Shown: positions 7,865 through 19,138, counted from the stretch's first letter. The stretch: DNA of 48,412 bases from Bradyrhizobium genosp. SA-3 (GCF_004212635.1 NZ_PSRT01000064.1:1-48412), one strand, 5' to 3'. The notes: generated by a model not told the origin, from the sequence alone. Numbers and translations are program-made.

Positions 7865-8010
7865 CCTCTCCCCGCTTGCGGGGAGAGGCCGGAATGCGCG
7901 CGAAGCGCGGATTCCGGGGGACTCTCCGCGAGTCCAACTGCCACCGAATTCGTGGAGAGAGCCCCTCACCCCAACCCTCTCCCCGCAAGAGCGGGGCGAG
8001 GGAGCGCACC
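7865..8010. repeat. Composite palindromic repeat upstream of ruvC
   Basis: Contains CCTCTCCCCGCTTGCGGGGAGAGG, a short GAATGCGCGCGAAGCGCGGATTC hairpin, and a closing CCCTCTCCCCGCAAGAGCGGGG arm. A related composite lies at 14610-14732. It sits between yebC and ruvC. Confidence 0.75.
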
Positions 8011-8023
8011 GCCCGAGCCGCTC

Positions 8024-8770
8024 CTACCCACCCATCTTCGCCATCAGCGCGTCGGACACCTCGAAATTGGCGTAGACGTTCTGGACGTCGTCGTGCTCGT
8101 TCAGCAGGTCCATCAGTTTCAAGAGCTTCTCGCCGGTCTCGTCGTCGACCGACACCGTGTTCTGCGGCTTCCAGATCAGTGCGGCCTTGCGCGGCTCGCC
8201 GAACTTGGCTTCCAGCGCCTTGGCGACATCGCGATAGCCTTCGGTCGAGGCGTAGATCTCGTGGCCGCTCTCGCTCGAGATCACGTCGTCTGCGCCCGCT
8301 TCGATTGCGGCGTCAAGCACGGCGTCGTCGGAGGCGACGCTGCGGTCGTATTCGATGATGCCGGTGCGGTCGAACATGAACGAGACCGAGCCGGTTTCGC
8401 CGAGATTGCCGCCGGACTTGGTGAAGAAGGAGCGGATGTCAGAAGCGGCGCGGTTGCGGTTGTCGGTCAGCGCTTCGACGATGACGGCGACGCCACCGGG
8501 GCCGTAGCCCTCGTAGCGGATTTCGTCATAGTTCTCGCCGTCGCTGCCGAGCGCCTTCTTGATGGCGCGCTCGATATTGTCCTTCGGCATGTTCTCCTGG
8601 CGCGCGGCGATCACGGCGGCGCGCAGGCGCGGGTTCATGGCGGGGTCAGGGGTGCCGAGCTTGGCCGCGACGGTGATTTCCCGCGCCAGCTTGCCGAACA
8701 GCTTCGACTTCTGGGCATCCTGCCGCCCCTTGCGGTGCATGATGTTCTTGAATTGGGAATGTCCGGCCAT
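8024..8770 (-). CDS. YebC/PmpR family transcriptional regulator
   Basis: 248 residues from ATG 8770 (MAGHSQFKNIMHRK, the conserved start); an open extension to 8842 is not supported. The family comprises cytoplasmic DNA-binding or translation-related proteins of three domains. Visible signatures are the N-terminal GHSQFKNI motif, the conserved LRAAVIAARQENMPKDNIERAIKKA helix pair, EIRYEGYGPGGVAVIVEALTDNRNR and the SFMFDRTG segment. YebC is very often next to ruvCAB, as here. The exact regulatory target in this organism is unknown; some relatives are now linked to relief of ribosome stalling at proline runs. Confidence 0.96.
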   Translation of the reverse strand: MAGHSQFKNIMHRKGRQDAQKSKLFGKLAREITVAAKLGTPDPAMNPRLRAAVIAARQENMPKDNIERAIKKALGSDGENYDEIRYEGYGPGGVAVIVEALTDNRNRAASDIRSFFTKSGGNLGETGSVSFMFDRTGIIEYDRSVASDDAVLDAAIEAGADDVISSESGHEIYASTEGYRDVAKALEAKFGEPRKAALIWKPQNTVSVDDETGEKLLKLMDLLNEHDDVQNVYANFEVSDALMAKMGG

Positions 8771-8994
8771 GCGTGGTCTCTTGAATGGTCTTAGGAATCG
8801 TTCGCCGATGGGGGTGGGAAGCGCGGCCTTATAGGCCGCCAACCCACCGGAATCAAAGGGCTCTGGTGCTTTAAGGTAGCACTGTAGAGGTAGCCACCGT
8901 AATGGTCCGTGCCTAGAGGTCGGGCATCGTTAACCCTGATTTCATTTCGGCCTGCGAAAATAGCGTCCGCCCGTTCCCCGACAAGAGAGACGTG

Positions 8995-10743
8995 ATGGCG
9001 TTCGGACTATTTCGGAAGCGTCTGCCGGAAATGGCTGCGCCCGCGGCAGCTCCGCAGGCTGCGCAGCCGGTGGCCAATTCCGAGCCCGCCCCCGCCACTG
9101 AGGGCGATTCCGCCAGGGAGATCCTGGAATTGCTGGAACTCGAGCTGGGCGCCATGATCCGCCAGCTCGAGCGCGCCGCCAATTCGGTGGCCGGGGGCGC
9201 CGAGGCGACCGCCGCAACCCTTGCCGCCATTCGCGACCGCACCGACGCCCTGACCGGCCGGACCAACGCGGCGCAATCGACCGCCTCCACCTTCGCCCAT
9301 GCCGCCGACAAGTTCACGCAGTCCGCGCTGGGAATCGGGGCGCAGGTCCGCGAGGCCGGCAAGCTCGCCGACGAGGCCAGCGCCGCGGCGCAGGAAGCGC
9401 GCGCCAACGTCGATCGCTTGCGCGAATCCTCCGCCGCCATCGGCAATGTCGTGAACCTGATCGCGCAGATCGCGCGGCAGACGACGCTGCTCGCGCTCAA
9501 CTCGACCATCGAAGCCGCCCGTGCCGGCGCTGCGGGAAAAGGCTTCGCGGTCGTCGCCACCGAGGTCAAGGCCCTCGCGGTGCAGACCCAGAGCGCGACC
9601 GAAGAGATCACCCGGAAGATCGACGCGCTCCAGCGCGACGCCGCCGGCTCCGCGGATGCGGTGCATCGCATCTCGCAGGCGATCGAGGCGATCCGCCCGG
9701 TGTTCGCGACCGTCAACGGCGCGGTCGCCGAGCAGAACGCCACCACCAGCGAAGTCTCCGGCAATGCGACAAGCGCGTCGGAATTCATCGTCTCGGTCGG
9801 CGAGAGCGCGGCTGAGATCGATGCGGCGACCAAGGCGGCCGAGACCCATGGCGAGAACGTCGCCAGCGCCGGCCGCGCCGTCACCACCTTCGCGCAGAAG
9901 CTGAAATCGCGCTGCGCCGTGCTGCTCCGCCAGAGCGAGCACGACGACCGCCGCAAGACCGAGCGCTTGCCCTGCCATCTCAAGTTCGAGACCGCGCGCG
10001 GCGTGATGCCGGTCTATGAAATCGCGATGGAGGGTGTGCTGATCGGCGGCGCAGACGCAGGCCGGCTTGCGCCGCAAGCGCTGATCGAAGGCATCCTCGA
10101 ACACGTCGGCGCCTGCCGCCTGCGCGTGGTCGAGCAATCCAAGGCCGGCGCCCGCGCGCAATTCGTCAATGTCAATGCCGAGCTCAAGGAGAAGATCGAA
10201 GACAGGCTCTGGTCGATCCATGAGGAGAACACGGAGTTCGTTACCCGCGCCATGGAAGCGGGCAACGCGCTGACCAGAATTTTCGAGCAGGCGGTCGCTC
10301 GCGGTGAGGTCAGGATCGACGACCTCTTCGACACCCATTATGTGGAAATTGCCGCGACCAATCCGCAGCAATATCGCACGAAGTATCTAGATTGGGCCGA
10401 CCGCGCACTGCCGCCGTTCCAGGAAGCCTTTCTGGCGAAGGAGCCGCGCATGGCGTTCTGCGCCATGGTCGACCGCAACGGCTTCCTGCCGGTACACAAC
10501 AAGATCTATTCGCATCCGCAGCGGCCGGGCGATGTCGCCTGGAACACCGCCAACAGCCGCAACCGGCGGATATTCAACGATCCGGCCGGATTGGCCGCGG
10601 CACGCAACCTGCGCTCGTACCTGGTCCAGAGCTATGCACGCGACATGGGCAACGGGAACACGATCATGATGCGGGAGATCGATGTCCCGATCCGCGTGCA
10701 AGATCGGCACTGGGGCGGATTCCGCACCGCTTACAAGCTCTAG
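8995..10743 (+). CDS. Soluble methyl-accepting protein with PilZ-like and C-terminal sensor domains
   Basis: 582 residues from ATG 8995 (GTG 8992 is possible, but the RBS spacing favours the ATG). There is no membrane helix, so this is a cytoplasmic chemoreceptor-type protein. The MCP signalling coiled coil spans about 45-305, with the hairpin tip near 157-190 (IAQIARQTTLLALNSTIEAA; Ser replaces the usual Ala). A PilZ-like segment (about 318-395, beginning DRRKTERLPCHLKFE) could bind cyclic di-GMP, although the second RxxxR/DxSxxG pattern is weak. Residues about 425-582 form a C-terminal domain with FLPVHN, NRRIF, RDMG and HWGGFR, shared with the next gene. The adapter partners and ligand are not known. 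Confidence 0.88.
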   Translation: MAFGLFRKRLPEMAAPAAAPQAAQPVANSEPAPATEGDSAREILELLELELGAMIRQLERAANSVAGGAEATAATLAAIRDRTDALTGRTNAAQSTASTFAHAADKFTQSALGIGAQVREAGKLADEASAAAQEARANVDRLRESSAAIGNVVNLIAQIARQTTLLALNSTIEAARAGAAGKGFAVVATEVKALAVQTQSATEEITRKIDALQRDAAGSADAVHRISQAIEAIRPVFATVNGAVAEQNATTSEVSGNATSASEFIVSVGESAAEIDAATKAAETHGENVASAGRAVTTFAQKLKSRCAVLLRQSEHDDRRKTERLPCHLKFETARGVMPVYEIAMEGVLIGGADAGRLAPQALIEGILEHVGACRLRVVEQSKAGARAQFVNVNAELKEKIEDRLWSIHEENTEFVTRAMEAGNALTRIFEQAVARGEVRIDDLFDTHYVEIAATNPQQYRTKYLDWADRALPPFQEAFLAKEPRMAFCAMVDRNGFLPVHNKIYSHPQRPGDVAWNTANSRNRRIFNDPAGLAAARNLRSYLVQSYARDMGNGNTIMMREIDVPIRVQDRHWGGFRTAYKL

Positions 10744-10860
10744 GGCATGATCGGAAAAGTTGTGCAGCGGTCTTTCTACAAGACCATGCTCCAATCAAAG
10801 AATTAAAGCGAACTGGCCCTCGTGCACGCTCAGGCAAGACGGCGGCGGCGAATCATCCTT
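10744..10860. repeat. Dispersed intergenic element after the first MCP gene
   Basis: Starts directly at the stop codon with GGGCATGATCGGAAAAG, followed by a partly palindromic CAGCGGTCTTTCTACAAGAC and AAAGAATTAAAGCG, then CGGCGGCGAATCATCC. I recall similar segments (GGGCATGATCCGGAAAAG through GATTCATCC) after many rhizobial genes; only one copy is in this window. Confidence 0.5.
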
Positions 10861-10929
10861 AAAGCCGAAATTGGAATGGGAATGCCGCCGTGAGCCGGCG
10901 AACGGCTCTGACTGGAGGATTCATCGAAC

Positions 10930-12354
10930 ATGTCCGTCGCACAAGTTGCAGTCATGGACACTGGCTCCAACCGGACACTGGCCGAACGACTGATCGACCA
11001 GCTCGCCGATCGCATTGGCGGCCTCGGCGTGGAGCTCGCCGACATCGCCGGCAACGTCCAGGAAGTCGCAAACCGCGTCGCGAACCAGTCGGAACGGTTC
11101 CACCACCTCCAGAAGACGGCCGAGACGATGGTCTCGGCCAATCACGACATCGCCAATGCATCACAGGCAGTGCAAACGACCACGTCTGCCGCAGTCGGCG
11201 AGATCGTGCAGTCGCGCAGCGCCGTCGACGCCGCGGTCAGCCACATCTCCGAGCTCGTCGCCGCGGTGGAGCGCATCGAGGCACGCTTGAGCGCGGTCGG
11301 CTCGGCGCTGGCGCAGGTCGCAAAGGTATCAGGCTCGATCGAGGCGATCGCGAAGCAGACCAATCTGCTCGCGCTGAACGCCACGATCGAAGCGGCGCGT
11401 GCCGGCAATGCCGGCCGCGGCTTCGCCGTGGTCGCGAGCGAAGTGAAGAACCTCGCGGAAGCCACCCGCCAAGCCACGCACCAGATCTCCGACACCGTGC
11501 GCGACCTCGACGGCCAGATCGAGGGCCTGATCGGCGAGAGCAGCGACGCCTCGCAGCGCGCGAAGACCGCAGGCGAAGGTGCCCAGCAGATTTCCGGCAT
11601 CATCTCACGCGTGCAGCAGGGCTTTGCCTCCGTGGAAGCGGAGATCGACAACGTCACACGCGCGGCGACCTCCAATCTCGGACATTGCGACACCGTCATC
11701 AGCGAGCTCAACGAGCTCGCCAGGGGCGTCGATCTGTCCTCGCGCGATCTCAAGAACGCCGACGAGCGGGTCGCAAAGCTGCTCGACACTTCCGAAGGCC
11801 TGATCGCGCTGATCGCCGACAGCGGGGTGGAGACGTCGGACGCGCCGCTGATCCGCGTCGTCGTCGAGACCGCCAAGCGAATCTCCGCCGAGTTCGAAGC
11901 CGCGATCGATCGCGGCGATATCACGCTCGACCAGCTCATGGACGAGACGTACCGCGAAATTCCCGGCACCGATCCGAAACAATACCTCACCAAATACGTC
12001 GAGTTCAACGATCGCGTGCTGCCCGCGATCCAGGACCCGATTCAGAAATCCGATCCCCGCATCGTGTTCTGCGTCGCCTGGGCCAAGGGGGGCTATCTAC
12101 CGACCCATAATCCGAACTACCGTCTGCCGCAGGGCAAGGACCCGGTCTGGAATAACGCCAATTGCCGCAATCGCCGCCTGTTCACCGATCGCGCGGTGAA
12201 GAAGGTCGCGGCCAACACCAAGCCGTTCCTGCTCCAGACCTACCGCCGCGACATGGGCGGCGGGCAGTTCGTGCTGATGAAGGATCTGTCCTCGCCGATC
12301 ATCGTTCGCGGCAAGCACTGGGGCGCCTTCCGGATGGGTTTTCGCCAGAGCTGA
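10930..12354 (+). CDS. Soluble methyl-accepting protein, C-terminal sensor domain
   Basis: 474 residues; ATG 10930 has GGAGGA ten bases upstream. No membrane helix. The MCP coiled coil spans about 15-300, with the tip near 137-170 (IAKQTNLLALNATIEAARAG). The C-terminal domain (about 315-474) resembles that of the upstream gene: DPRIVFC, GYLPTHN, NCRNRRLF, RDMGGG, SPIIVRGKHWGAFR. The PilZ-like part is absent. The order is signalling domain first and sensor domain last, the reverse of membrane receptors. The two genes are probably an old duplication and likely co-transcribed despite a 186-base gap holding a repeat. The fold of the C-terminal domain may be Cache-like, which is an inference from pattern only. 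Confidence 0.9.
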   Translation: MSVAQVAVMDTGSNRTLAERLIDQLADRIGGLGVELADIAGNVQEVANRVANQSERFHHLQKTAETMVSANHDIANASQAVQTTTSAAVGEIVQSRSAVDAAVSHISELVAAVERIEARLSAVGSALAQVAKVSGSIEAIAKQTNLLALNATIEAARAGNAGRGFAVVASEVKNLAEATRQATHQISDTVRDLDGQIEGLIGESSDASQRAKTAGEGAQQISGIISRVQQGFASVEAEIDNVTRAATSNLGHCDTVISELNELARGVDLSSRDLKNADERVAKLLDTSEGLIALIADSGVETSDAPLIRVVVETAKRISAEFEAAIDRGDITLDQLMDETYREIPGTDPKQYLTKYVEFNDRVLPAIQDPIQKSDPRIVFCVAWAKGGYLPTHNPNYRLPQGKDPVWNNANCRNRRLFTDRAVKKVAANTKPFLLQTYRRDMGGGQFVLMKDLSSPIIVRGKHWGAFRMGFRQS

Positions 12355-12597
12355 CGGCCCGAGAGGCGCCTTGCACGACGGCGCTCCGGTGCCCTCAAAT
12401 CAAAGCTGAAAAACAACCCCATGCACAGTAGCCGGGACCAGCGAAATCAAAGGCTTACGCGGGCACGCCCGAAGAAGCCGCGACGCGGTTGACGCGTCGG
12501 GCAAAACAGGGGCATAATGCGATTATTCCGAAATGGCTGCTTGCTCAAGCGCAGTTCGGCTGCGAGTGAGTTGCGATCTCGCACGTCATTCTTAAGT
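12355..12597. other. Intergenic DNA with probable dispersed-repeat remnant
   Basis: No gene seen. The segment from about 12410 (AAACAACCCCATGCACAG) to 12533 (GGGCAAAACAGGGGCATAAT) resembles another intergenic sequence I recall from Bradyrhizobium genomes. The 12598-12727 palindrome follows. Confidence 0.4.
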
Positions 12598-12727
12598 GTC
12601 GTCCCGGCGAAGGCCGGGACCCATACCGCGTGATCTATCGATCGTGGACGCTGTCAGTCCCGAAACGACCAGTCTTCGCCAAGCTTCTCCCTGTGGTTAT
12701 GGGTCCCGGCCTTCGCCGGGACGACAC
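12598..12727. repeat. Palindromic repeat family B, copy 1
   Basis: Outer arms TGTCGTCCCGGCGAAGGCCG and CGGCCTTCGCCGGGACGACA. The interior contains CCCATACCGCGTGATCTATC and CCCTGTGGTTATGGGTCCCG. The same interior words occur at 44416-44565 (same orientation) and 37922-38051 (opposite orientation). Confidence 0.88.
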
Positions 12728-12747
12728 CGAATTTGAGACGCCGCCGT

Positions 12748-13572
12748 TCAACTCAACCAGAACTTCGGCGTGGTCGACTCGAGCCGGCCGCCGACACGCA
12801 CCGGCGCGATCCGCAGCGCGAGGCCCGTCGCGTCATCCGTCTCCACCGCGACGGCGCTCAGCGTCGCCGTCCCCGCGGCCGGCTCGAAGCGACCCGACGG
12901 AATCCCCGAGGTGAACCGGCGCAGCGGTTCTTCCTTCTGCATGCCGATGATGGAATCGTAATCGCCGGTCATGCCGGCATCGGTCATGTAGGCGGTGCCG
13001 CCTGACAGGATCTGGTGGTCGGCGGTGGGCACGTGGGTGTGTGTGCCGACGACGAGGCTGGCGCGGCCGTCGCAGAAGAAGCCGATGCCCTGTTTCTCGC
13101 TGCTCGCCTCGCAATGGAAGTCGACGACGATGGCATCGGCCGCGACGCCGAGCGGGCAGGCGCCGAGTTCGCGCTCGAGCGCCGCGAACGGATCGTCGAA
13201 CGGGGTCATGAAGACGCGCCCCAAAGCGTTGACGACGAGCGCATGCTTGCCATTCTTGGTCTCGATCAGCGCGGCGCCGCGGCCCGGCGTGCCGCGCGGA
13301 TAGTTCGCCGGCCGCACCAGGCGTTCGGCCCGCTCGATGAAAACCAAGGCTTCACGTTGGTCCCAGGAATGATTGCCGAGTGTTACCGCATCGGCGCCGG
13401 CGTCGAGAAACTCCTGATAGATCGCTTCCGTGATGCCGAAGCCGCCGGCGGCATTCTCGCCGTTGACGACGACCAAATCGAGCGACCAGTCCTTGACCAT
13501 GCCAGGCAGATGGTCCGCAATCGCCGTGCGTCCGGCACGGCCGACGACGTCACCCACGAAGAGAATGCGCAA
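12748..13572 (-). CDS. YmdB-type (TIGR00282) metallophosphoesterase
   Basis: 274 residues from TTG 13572. The family hydrolyses cyclic nucleotides such as 2',3'-cNMP in vitro and affects biofilm and motility genes in Bacillus. Metal-site motifs visible: FVGDVVGRAGR at the N-terminus, NGENAAGGFG, TLGNHSWDQ, DFHCEASSEK and GTHTHVPTAD, ending with DAGMTGDYDS. The length is normal. The start overlaps the end of the 5-formyl-THF cyclo-ligase gene by 23 bases, so the two are co-translated. No signal peptide: a cytoplasmic enzyme. The substrate in this organism is unknown. Confidence 0.95.
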   Translation of the reverse strand: MRILFVGDVVGRAGRTAIADHLPGMVKDWSLDLVVVNGENAAGGFGITEAIYQEFLDAGADAVTLGNHSWDQREALVFIERAERLVRPANYPRGTPGRGAALIETKNGKHALVVNALGRVFMTPFDDPFAALERELGACPLGVAADAIVVDFHCEASSEKQGIGFFCDGRASLVVGTHTHVPTADHQILSGGTAYMTDAGMTGDYDSIIGMQKEEPLRRFTSGIPSGRFEPAAGTATLSAVAVETDDATGLALRIAPVRVGGRLESTTPKFWLS

Positions 13573-14146
13573 CTTCAGAACTCCGGAAATCGAACACGTC
13601 CGATTCCGTTAGCACATAATCCAGCGCGACGTCGTGCGATAGTGCCGGAACCGCCTCGATCTCCTGCGCTGCAAAGGCAAGCCCGATCCCGACGATGTGC
13701 TTGGTTTTGCGCAAATGCGCGAAGGTGAAATCGTAATGCCCAGCACCATAGCCGATGCGGTGGCCGAGACGGTCGAAGGCGGCGAGCGGCGTCAGCATGA
13801 TGTCGGGGATGACTTCGCTTGCTGCCGGCGACGGCTCGGGAATACCGAGCGGGCCGAGCATCAGGCGATCGTTCGGTTGAAACAGACGGAAGATCAACGA
13901 CTGGCCGCGCGCGGTGACGCAAGGCAGCGCCAGCTTTGCGCCTTCCTCGGCGAGCTTTCTCATCAGTGGCAGCGGATCGATCTCGCTGCGGATCGGCGAA
14001 TAGCCGGAGACGATGCTGCCTGGCAGGAGCTTGAACGGCAGCCCGCGCTTGGCGAGCTTTGCAGCGGCGGTGCTGCGCTTCTTCTCGCTCAGCGCGTCGC
14101 GCGCCGCCAGCGCTTTGGCACGGAGTTCGGCTTTGGAGTTGGACAT
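13550..14146 (-). CDS. 5-formyltetrahydrofolate cyclo-ligase
   Basis: 198 residues from ATG 14146. It converts 5-formyl-THF plus ATP to 5,10-methenyl-THF, salvaging the folate store. Family motifs: the N-terminal Lys/Arg helices (KAELRAKALAARDAL), SGYSPIRSEIDPLPL for substrate binding, the LTPLAAFDRLGHRIGYGAGHYD loop with its Gly-rich ATP-binding turn, and GIGLAFAAQEIEAVP. The gene lies downstream of 6S RNA on the same strand, an arrangement conserved in many proteobacteria (zapA-ssrS-ygfA). It overlaps the YmdB-like gene by 23 bases. Confidence 0.95.
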   Translation of the reverse strand: MSNSKAELRAKALAARDALSEKKRSTAAAKLAKRGLPFKLLPGSIVSGYSPIRSEIDPLPLMRKLAEEGAKLALPCVTARGQSLIFRLFQPNDRLMLGPLGIPEPSPAASEVIPDIMLTPLAAFDRLGHRIGYGAGHYDFTFAHLRKTKHIVGIGLAFAAQEIEAVPALSHDVALDYVLTESDVFDFRSSEVAHSLRG

Positions 14147-14181
14147 GCGCGTTTCCCCCCGAAGGCGAAGTCTTGCTCCGC

Positions 14182-14284
14182 CGTCATCGCCCGCGAAGGC
14201 GGGCGATCCAGTATTCCAGAGACGCTAATGCTTGAACCTCAACGCTGCGGCGTACTGGATGCCCCGCCTGCGCGGGGCATGACA
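14182..14284. repeat. Palindromic repeat between 6S RNA and the cyclo-ligase gene
   Basis: Two short hairpins (TCGCCCGCGAAGGCGGGCGA and ATGCCCCGCCTGCGCGGGGCAT) plus CCAGTATTCCAGAG / GTACTGGAT arms form a REP-pair structure about 100 bases long. Confidence 0.75.
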
Positions 14285-14349
14285 ATGAGAGTGAATTGAC
14301 CGCCGGTTTGTCGGGGACGCAATTCGACAGACACGAACCAGAAGCAAAT

Positions 14350-14514
14350 AGTGCGAAGCCGCGTACGCCGTTGAAGCACTCGATCCCGGAGTTCCCTACG
14401 AAAGTAGGTGGGCACCATATGTCCGGGCCCACGGGCCCGGCCAGGGACAGTTCCCTAAAGGATCGATAAGGCCCCGGGGATATATGGCTCCTGACGCACG
14501 TCGCAGCCTCGCTC
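14350..14514 (-). ncRNA. ssrS: 6S RNA
   Basis: The minus strand shows the alphaproteobacterial 6S RNA layout. The closing stem GCGAGGCTGCG (14502-14512) pairs with CGCGGCTTCGC on the 3' side (14353-14363). Conserved arms such as CAGGAGCCATATATCCCC, TTTAGGGAACTGTCCCTGGC, GTGCCCACCTACTTTCG and AACTCCGGGATCGAGTGC surround a large open region, with a GC-rich terminal hairpin GGGCCCGTGGGCCC. The RNA mimics an open promoter and binds sigma70-RNA polymerase in stationary phase. The position between zapA and the cyclo-ligase gene is the classical one. The ends are estimated from the stem and give about 160 nt, as expected. Confidence 0.92.
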
Positions 14515-14609
14515 GTGCAATCTAACAACGATACTGACGAATCGCCAGCCCGCCGAGAATGCCGAGCTTCGGCGTAATGAGGCGCCCCTGCGAGTCACGG
14601 CGGAGGTGC

Positions 14610-14732
14610 GCTCCCTCCCCCGCCTGCGGGGGAGGGCTGGGGAGAGGGTTTCTCCGCAACGGGACAATCCCCTAGAGGAGAGAGCCCTCACCCGGCGCTT
14701 TCGCGCCGACCTCTCCCGCAAGCGGGAGAGGT
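14610..14732. repeat. Composite palindromic repeat between zapA and 6S RNA
   Basis: Hairpins CTCCCCCGCCTGCGGGGGAG and CCTCTCCCGCAAGCGGGAGAGG with a GCGCTTTCGCGC mini-hairpin between them. Related to the 7865-8010 composite. It lies upstream of the 6S RNA start. Confidence 0.75.
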
Positions 14733-14783
14733 TGAGTCCGCGGCCCCATCGAGCACATCAATCGATCGAGTCCTTCGCGGCCC

Positions 14784-15167
14784 CTACCCGATCGCGATGC
14801 CGTTGCCGACGGTCCGGTTCAGGACCTGGGTCGACTTCTCGATGCGTTCGGCGGCGGCGTTCAGCGCGTTCACCACCGCCGTCTGCGTCATCCGGGCGCG
14901 CTCGACGGCGGCGTTGCGGAAATCCCTGAGCTCGGTCAACTCCTGCTCCAGGCTACGAACGCGGTTGCCGATGTCGACCAGCTCGTCGCACACGGTCAGC
15001 GCCGCCATCACGGTGAGGCGCGCATCGCCGATCTCGCCGAATTTTCCGCGCAGCGACTGGATGCGCGTCTCCAGGGTTTCGGCGAGCTTCAGCAGCCGCA
15101 CCTCCTGGCCCTCCTCGCAGGCCATGCGGTATTGCCGGCCGTTGATGGTGACGTTGATGTGGCTCAT
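14784..15167 (-). CDS. zapA: Cell division protein ZapA
   Basis: 127 residues from ATG 15167, with a strong purine-rich RBS (GAGAGGACGG) inside the end of the upstream gene. ZapA binds FtsZ and bundles its filaments at the division ring. The N-terminal domain has the typical VTINGRQYRMACEEGQE start and LAETLETRIQSLRGKFGEIGD. MAALTVCDELVDI leads into a C-terminal coiled coil (about 65-110) used for dimer/tetramer formation. The start overlaps the DUF4164 stop by 4 bases (ATGA). The 6S RNA gene lies downstream. Confidence 0.93.
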   Translation of the reverse strand: MSHINVTINGRQYRMACEEGQEVRLLKLAETLETRIQSLRGKFGEIGDARLTVMAALTVCDELVDIGNRVRSLEQELTELRDFRNAAVERARMTQTAVVNALNAAAERIEKSTQVLNRTVGNGIAIG

Positions 15168-15484
15168 CCGTCCTCTCCGGTATCGAGCACCGAACGTATC
15201 GTGACGATTGCGGAATCCAGCCGGTCGGAGATCTCGCGATTGGTGCGCTCGAGCTTGCGCGCCTTCACCAGCGCGCCGTCGAGCTCATCGGCAAGGCGCG
15301 AGCGATCCGCGCCGAGCGCCTGGATGCGCGCTGCAAGCTCGTTCTCGTCGCGATCGGCATCACGCCGTCGCTCCACCGCACTTTCGAGCGCGTCGAGCGC
15401 CGACATGAGCCTGCGGGTCGCAATCTCGATCTCGACGGCGGATGATTCCGTCATGGCAGAGCTGTTGGACACGCGATCGTTCAT
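15164..15484 (-). CDS. DUF4164 coiled-coil protein
   Basis: 106 residues from ATG 15484; ATG 15454 (MTESSAVEIE) is also possible and no RBS decides. Almost the whole chain is heptad-like and charged (ALDALESAVERRRDADRDENELAARIQALGADR, split by no turn), fitting a long coiled coil. DUF4164 proteins sit next to zapA in many Rhizobiales, and the 4-base overlap here implies a two-gene unit. A division-related or ZapB-like structural role is possible but unproven. Confidence 0.85.
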   Translation of the reverse strand: MNDRVSNSSAMTESSAVEIEIATRRLMSALDALESAVERRRDADRDENELAARIQALGADRSRLADELDGALVKARKLERTNREISDRLDSAIVTIRSVLDTGEDG

Positions 15485-15856
15485 GCAGTCAGCGGCGGAA
15501 CCTATGGCCTTTGCCCAGTGGCCTTATTCCTGGGGCTCGCCGTCCGGCAAAAGACTCGGTTCGGCAAGCGGTTAGAAGCAGAAATTTACGTGGCAAGCTA
15601 GCCCAGCGCAACGTCGCCGCGAAACTATGCACCGATAGATCGGGAGCAGGTCGTGCTGATCCGCCGGTTCCTTCCGGGCACGATCCCGACGGTAAGCCGC
15701 TCTCCACACAGGCAACTTTTACGGTCAAACCGGCGTTTGATTGCCTTGGACTCCCGAAACCGAGATGCTATCCAGCCCCAGCTCCCGTGGCCGCCAGGCT
15801 CGACCCCGCGCGGCGTGCACGGCCATCAAGCACCTCATTTCAGACGGATTTTCATC
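15485..15856. other. Divergent intergenic region upstream of transketolase
   Basis: About 370 bases between the DUF4164 start (minus) and the transketolase start (plus). It must hold both promoters. A frame open into tkt from 15653 translates to low-quality sequence and is not counted as coding. TTTTACGGTCAAACCGGC near 15717-15734 is A/T-rich and could belong to the tkt promoter, but no clear boxes can be assigned. Confidence 0.4.
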
Positions 15857-17872
<2,016 letters not shown>

Positions 17873-17953
17873 GAGTTGAGCTTGCCGCAAAAAAGGACTA
17901 CGTAATCTCTCATATGATCACGCACCGCCCGGCCGAACCGGGCGCCCGCCCCT

Positions 17954-17991
17954 AAAAAACCCTCGCAGGCGCGCAAAGCGCGTTGTGCGGG
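17954..17991 (-). terminator. Terminator-like hairpin read on the minus strand, tkt-gap gap
   Basis: On the minus strand CCCGCACAACGCGC folds with GCGCGCCTGCGAGGG and is followed by TTTTTT. No minus-strand gene is visible upstream of it, so it may instead be a dispersed palindrome or part of the gap leader. A second short hairpin, CGCCCGG-CCGAA-CCGGGCG, lies just before it (17926-17944). Confidence 0.4.
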
Positions 17992-18020
17992 ATGACAACG
18001 GTCATTGAAGGAGACGAAAC

Positions 18021-19028
<1,008 letters not shown>

Positions 19029-19041
19029 GGGGAGCGCAATG

Positions 19042-19138
19042 CTTCCTGCCTGAATTGGCATCCCTGGCGCCATATTGCTGATCGCGTTGATCGCGTACGG
19101 TATGCGCCAGGGAGGCAAGATAACGACCAGGCAGGAAG
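19042..19138. repeat. Long inverted repeat between gap and pgk
   Basis: Perfect 11-base outer arms CTTCCTGCCTG (19042-19052) and CAGGCAGGAAG (19128-19138), plus inner arms CCCTGGCGCCATA (19062-19074) and TATGCGCCAGGG (19101-19112) with one base unpaired. In the transcript this is a large stem-loop directly after the gap stop. It could stabilise the gap mRNA 3' end or separate gap from pgk expression. No T-run follows, so it is not a classical terminator. Confidence 0.75.

Noticed and set aside
7784..7969. 62-codon N-terminal extension of RuvC
   Set aside because: Translates repeat DNA and is absent from the family; ATG 7783 gives the normal start.
14184..14528. 114-codon minus-strand open frame
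   Set aside because: Covers the 6S RNA and a palindromic repeat; translation shows no protein family.
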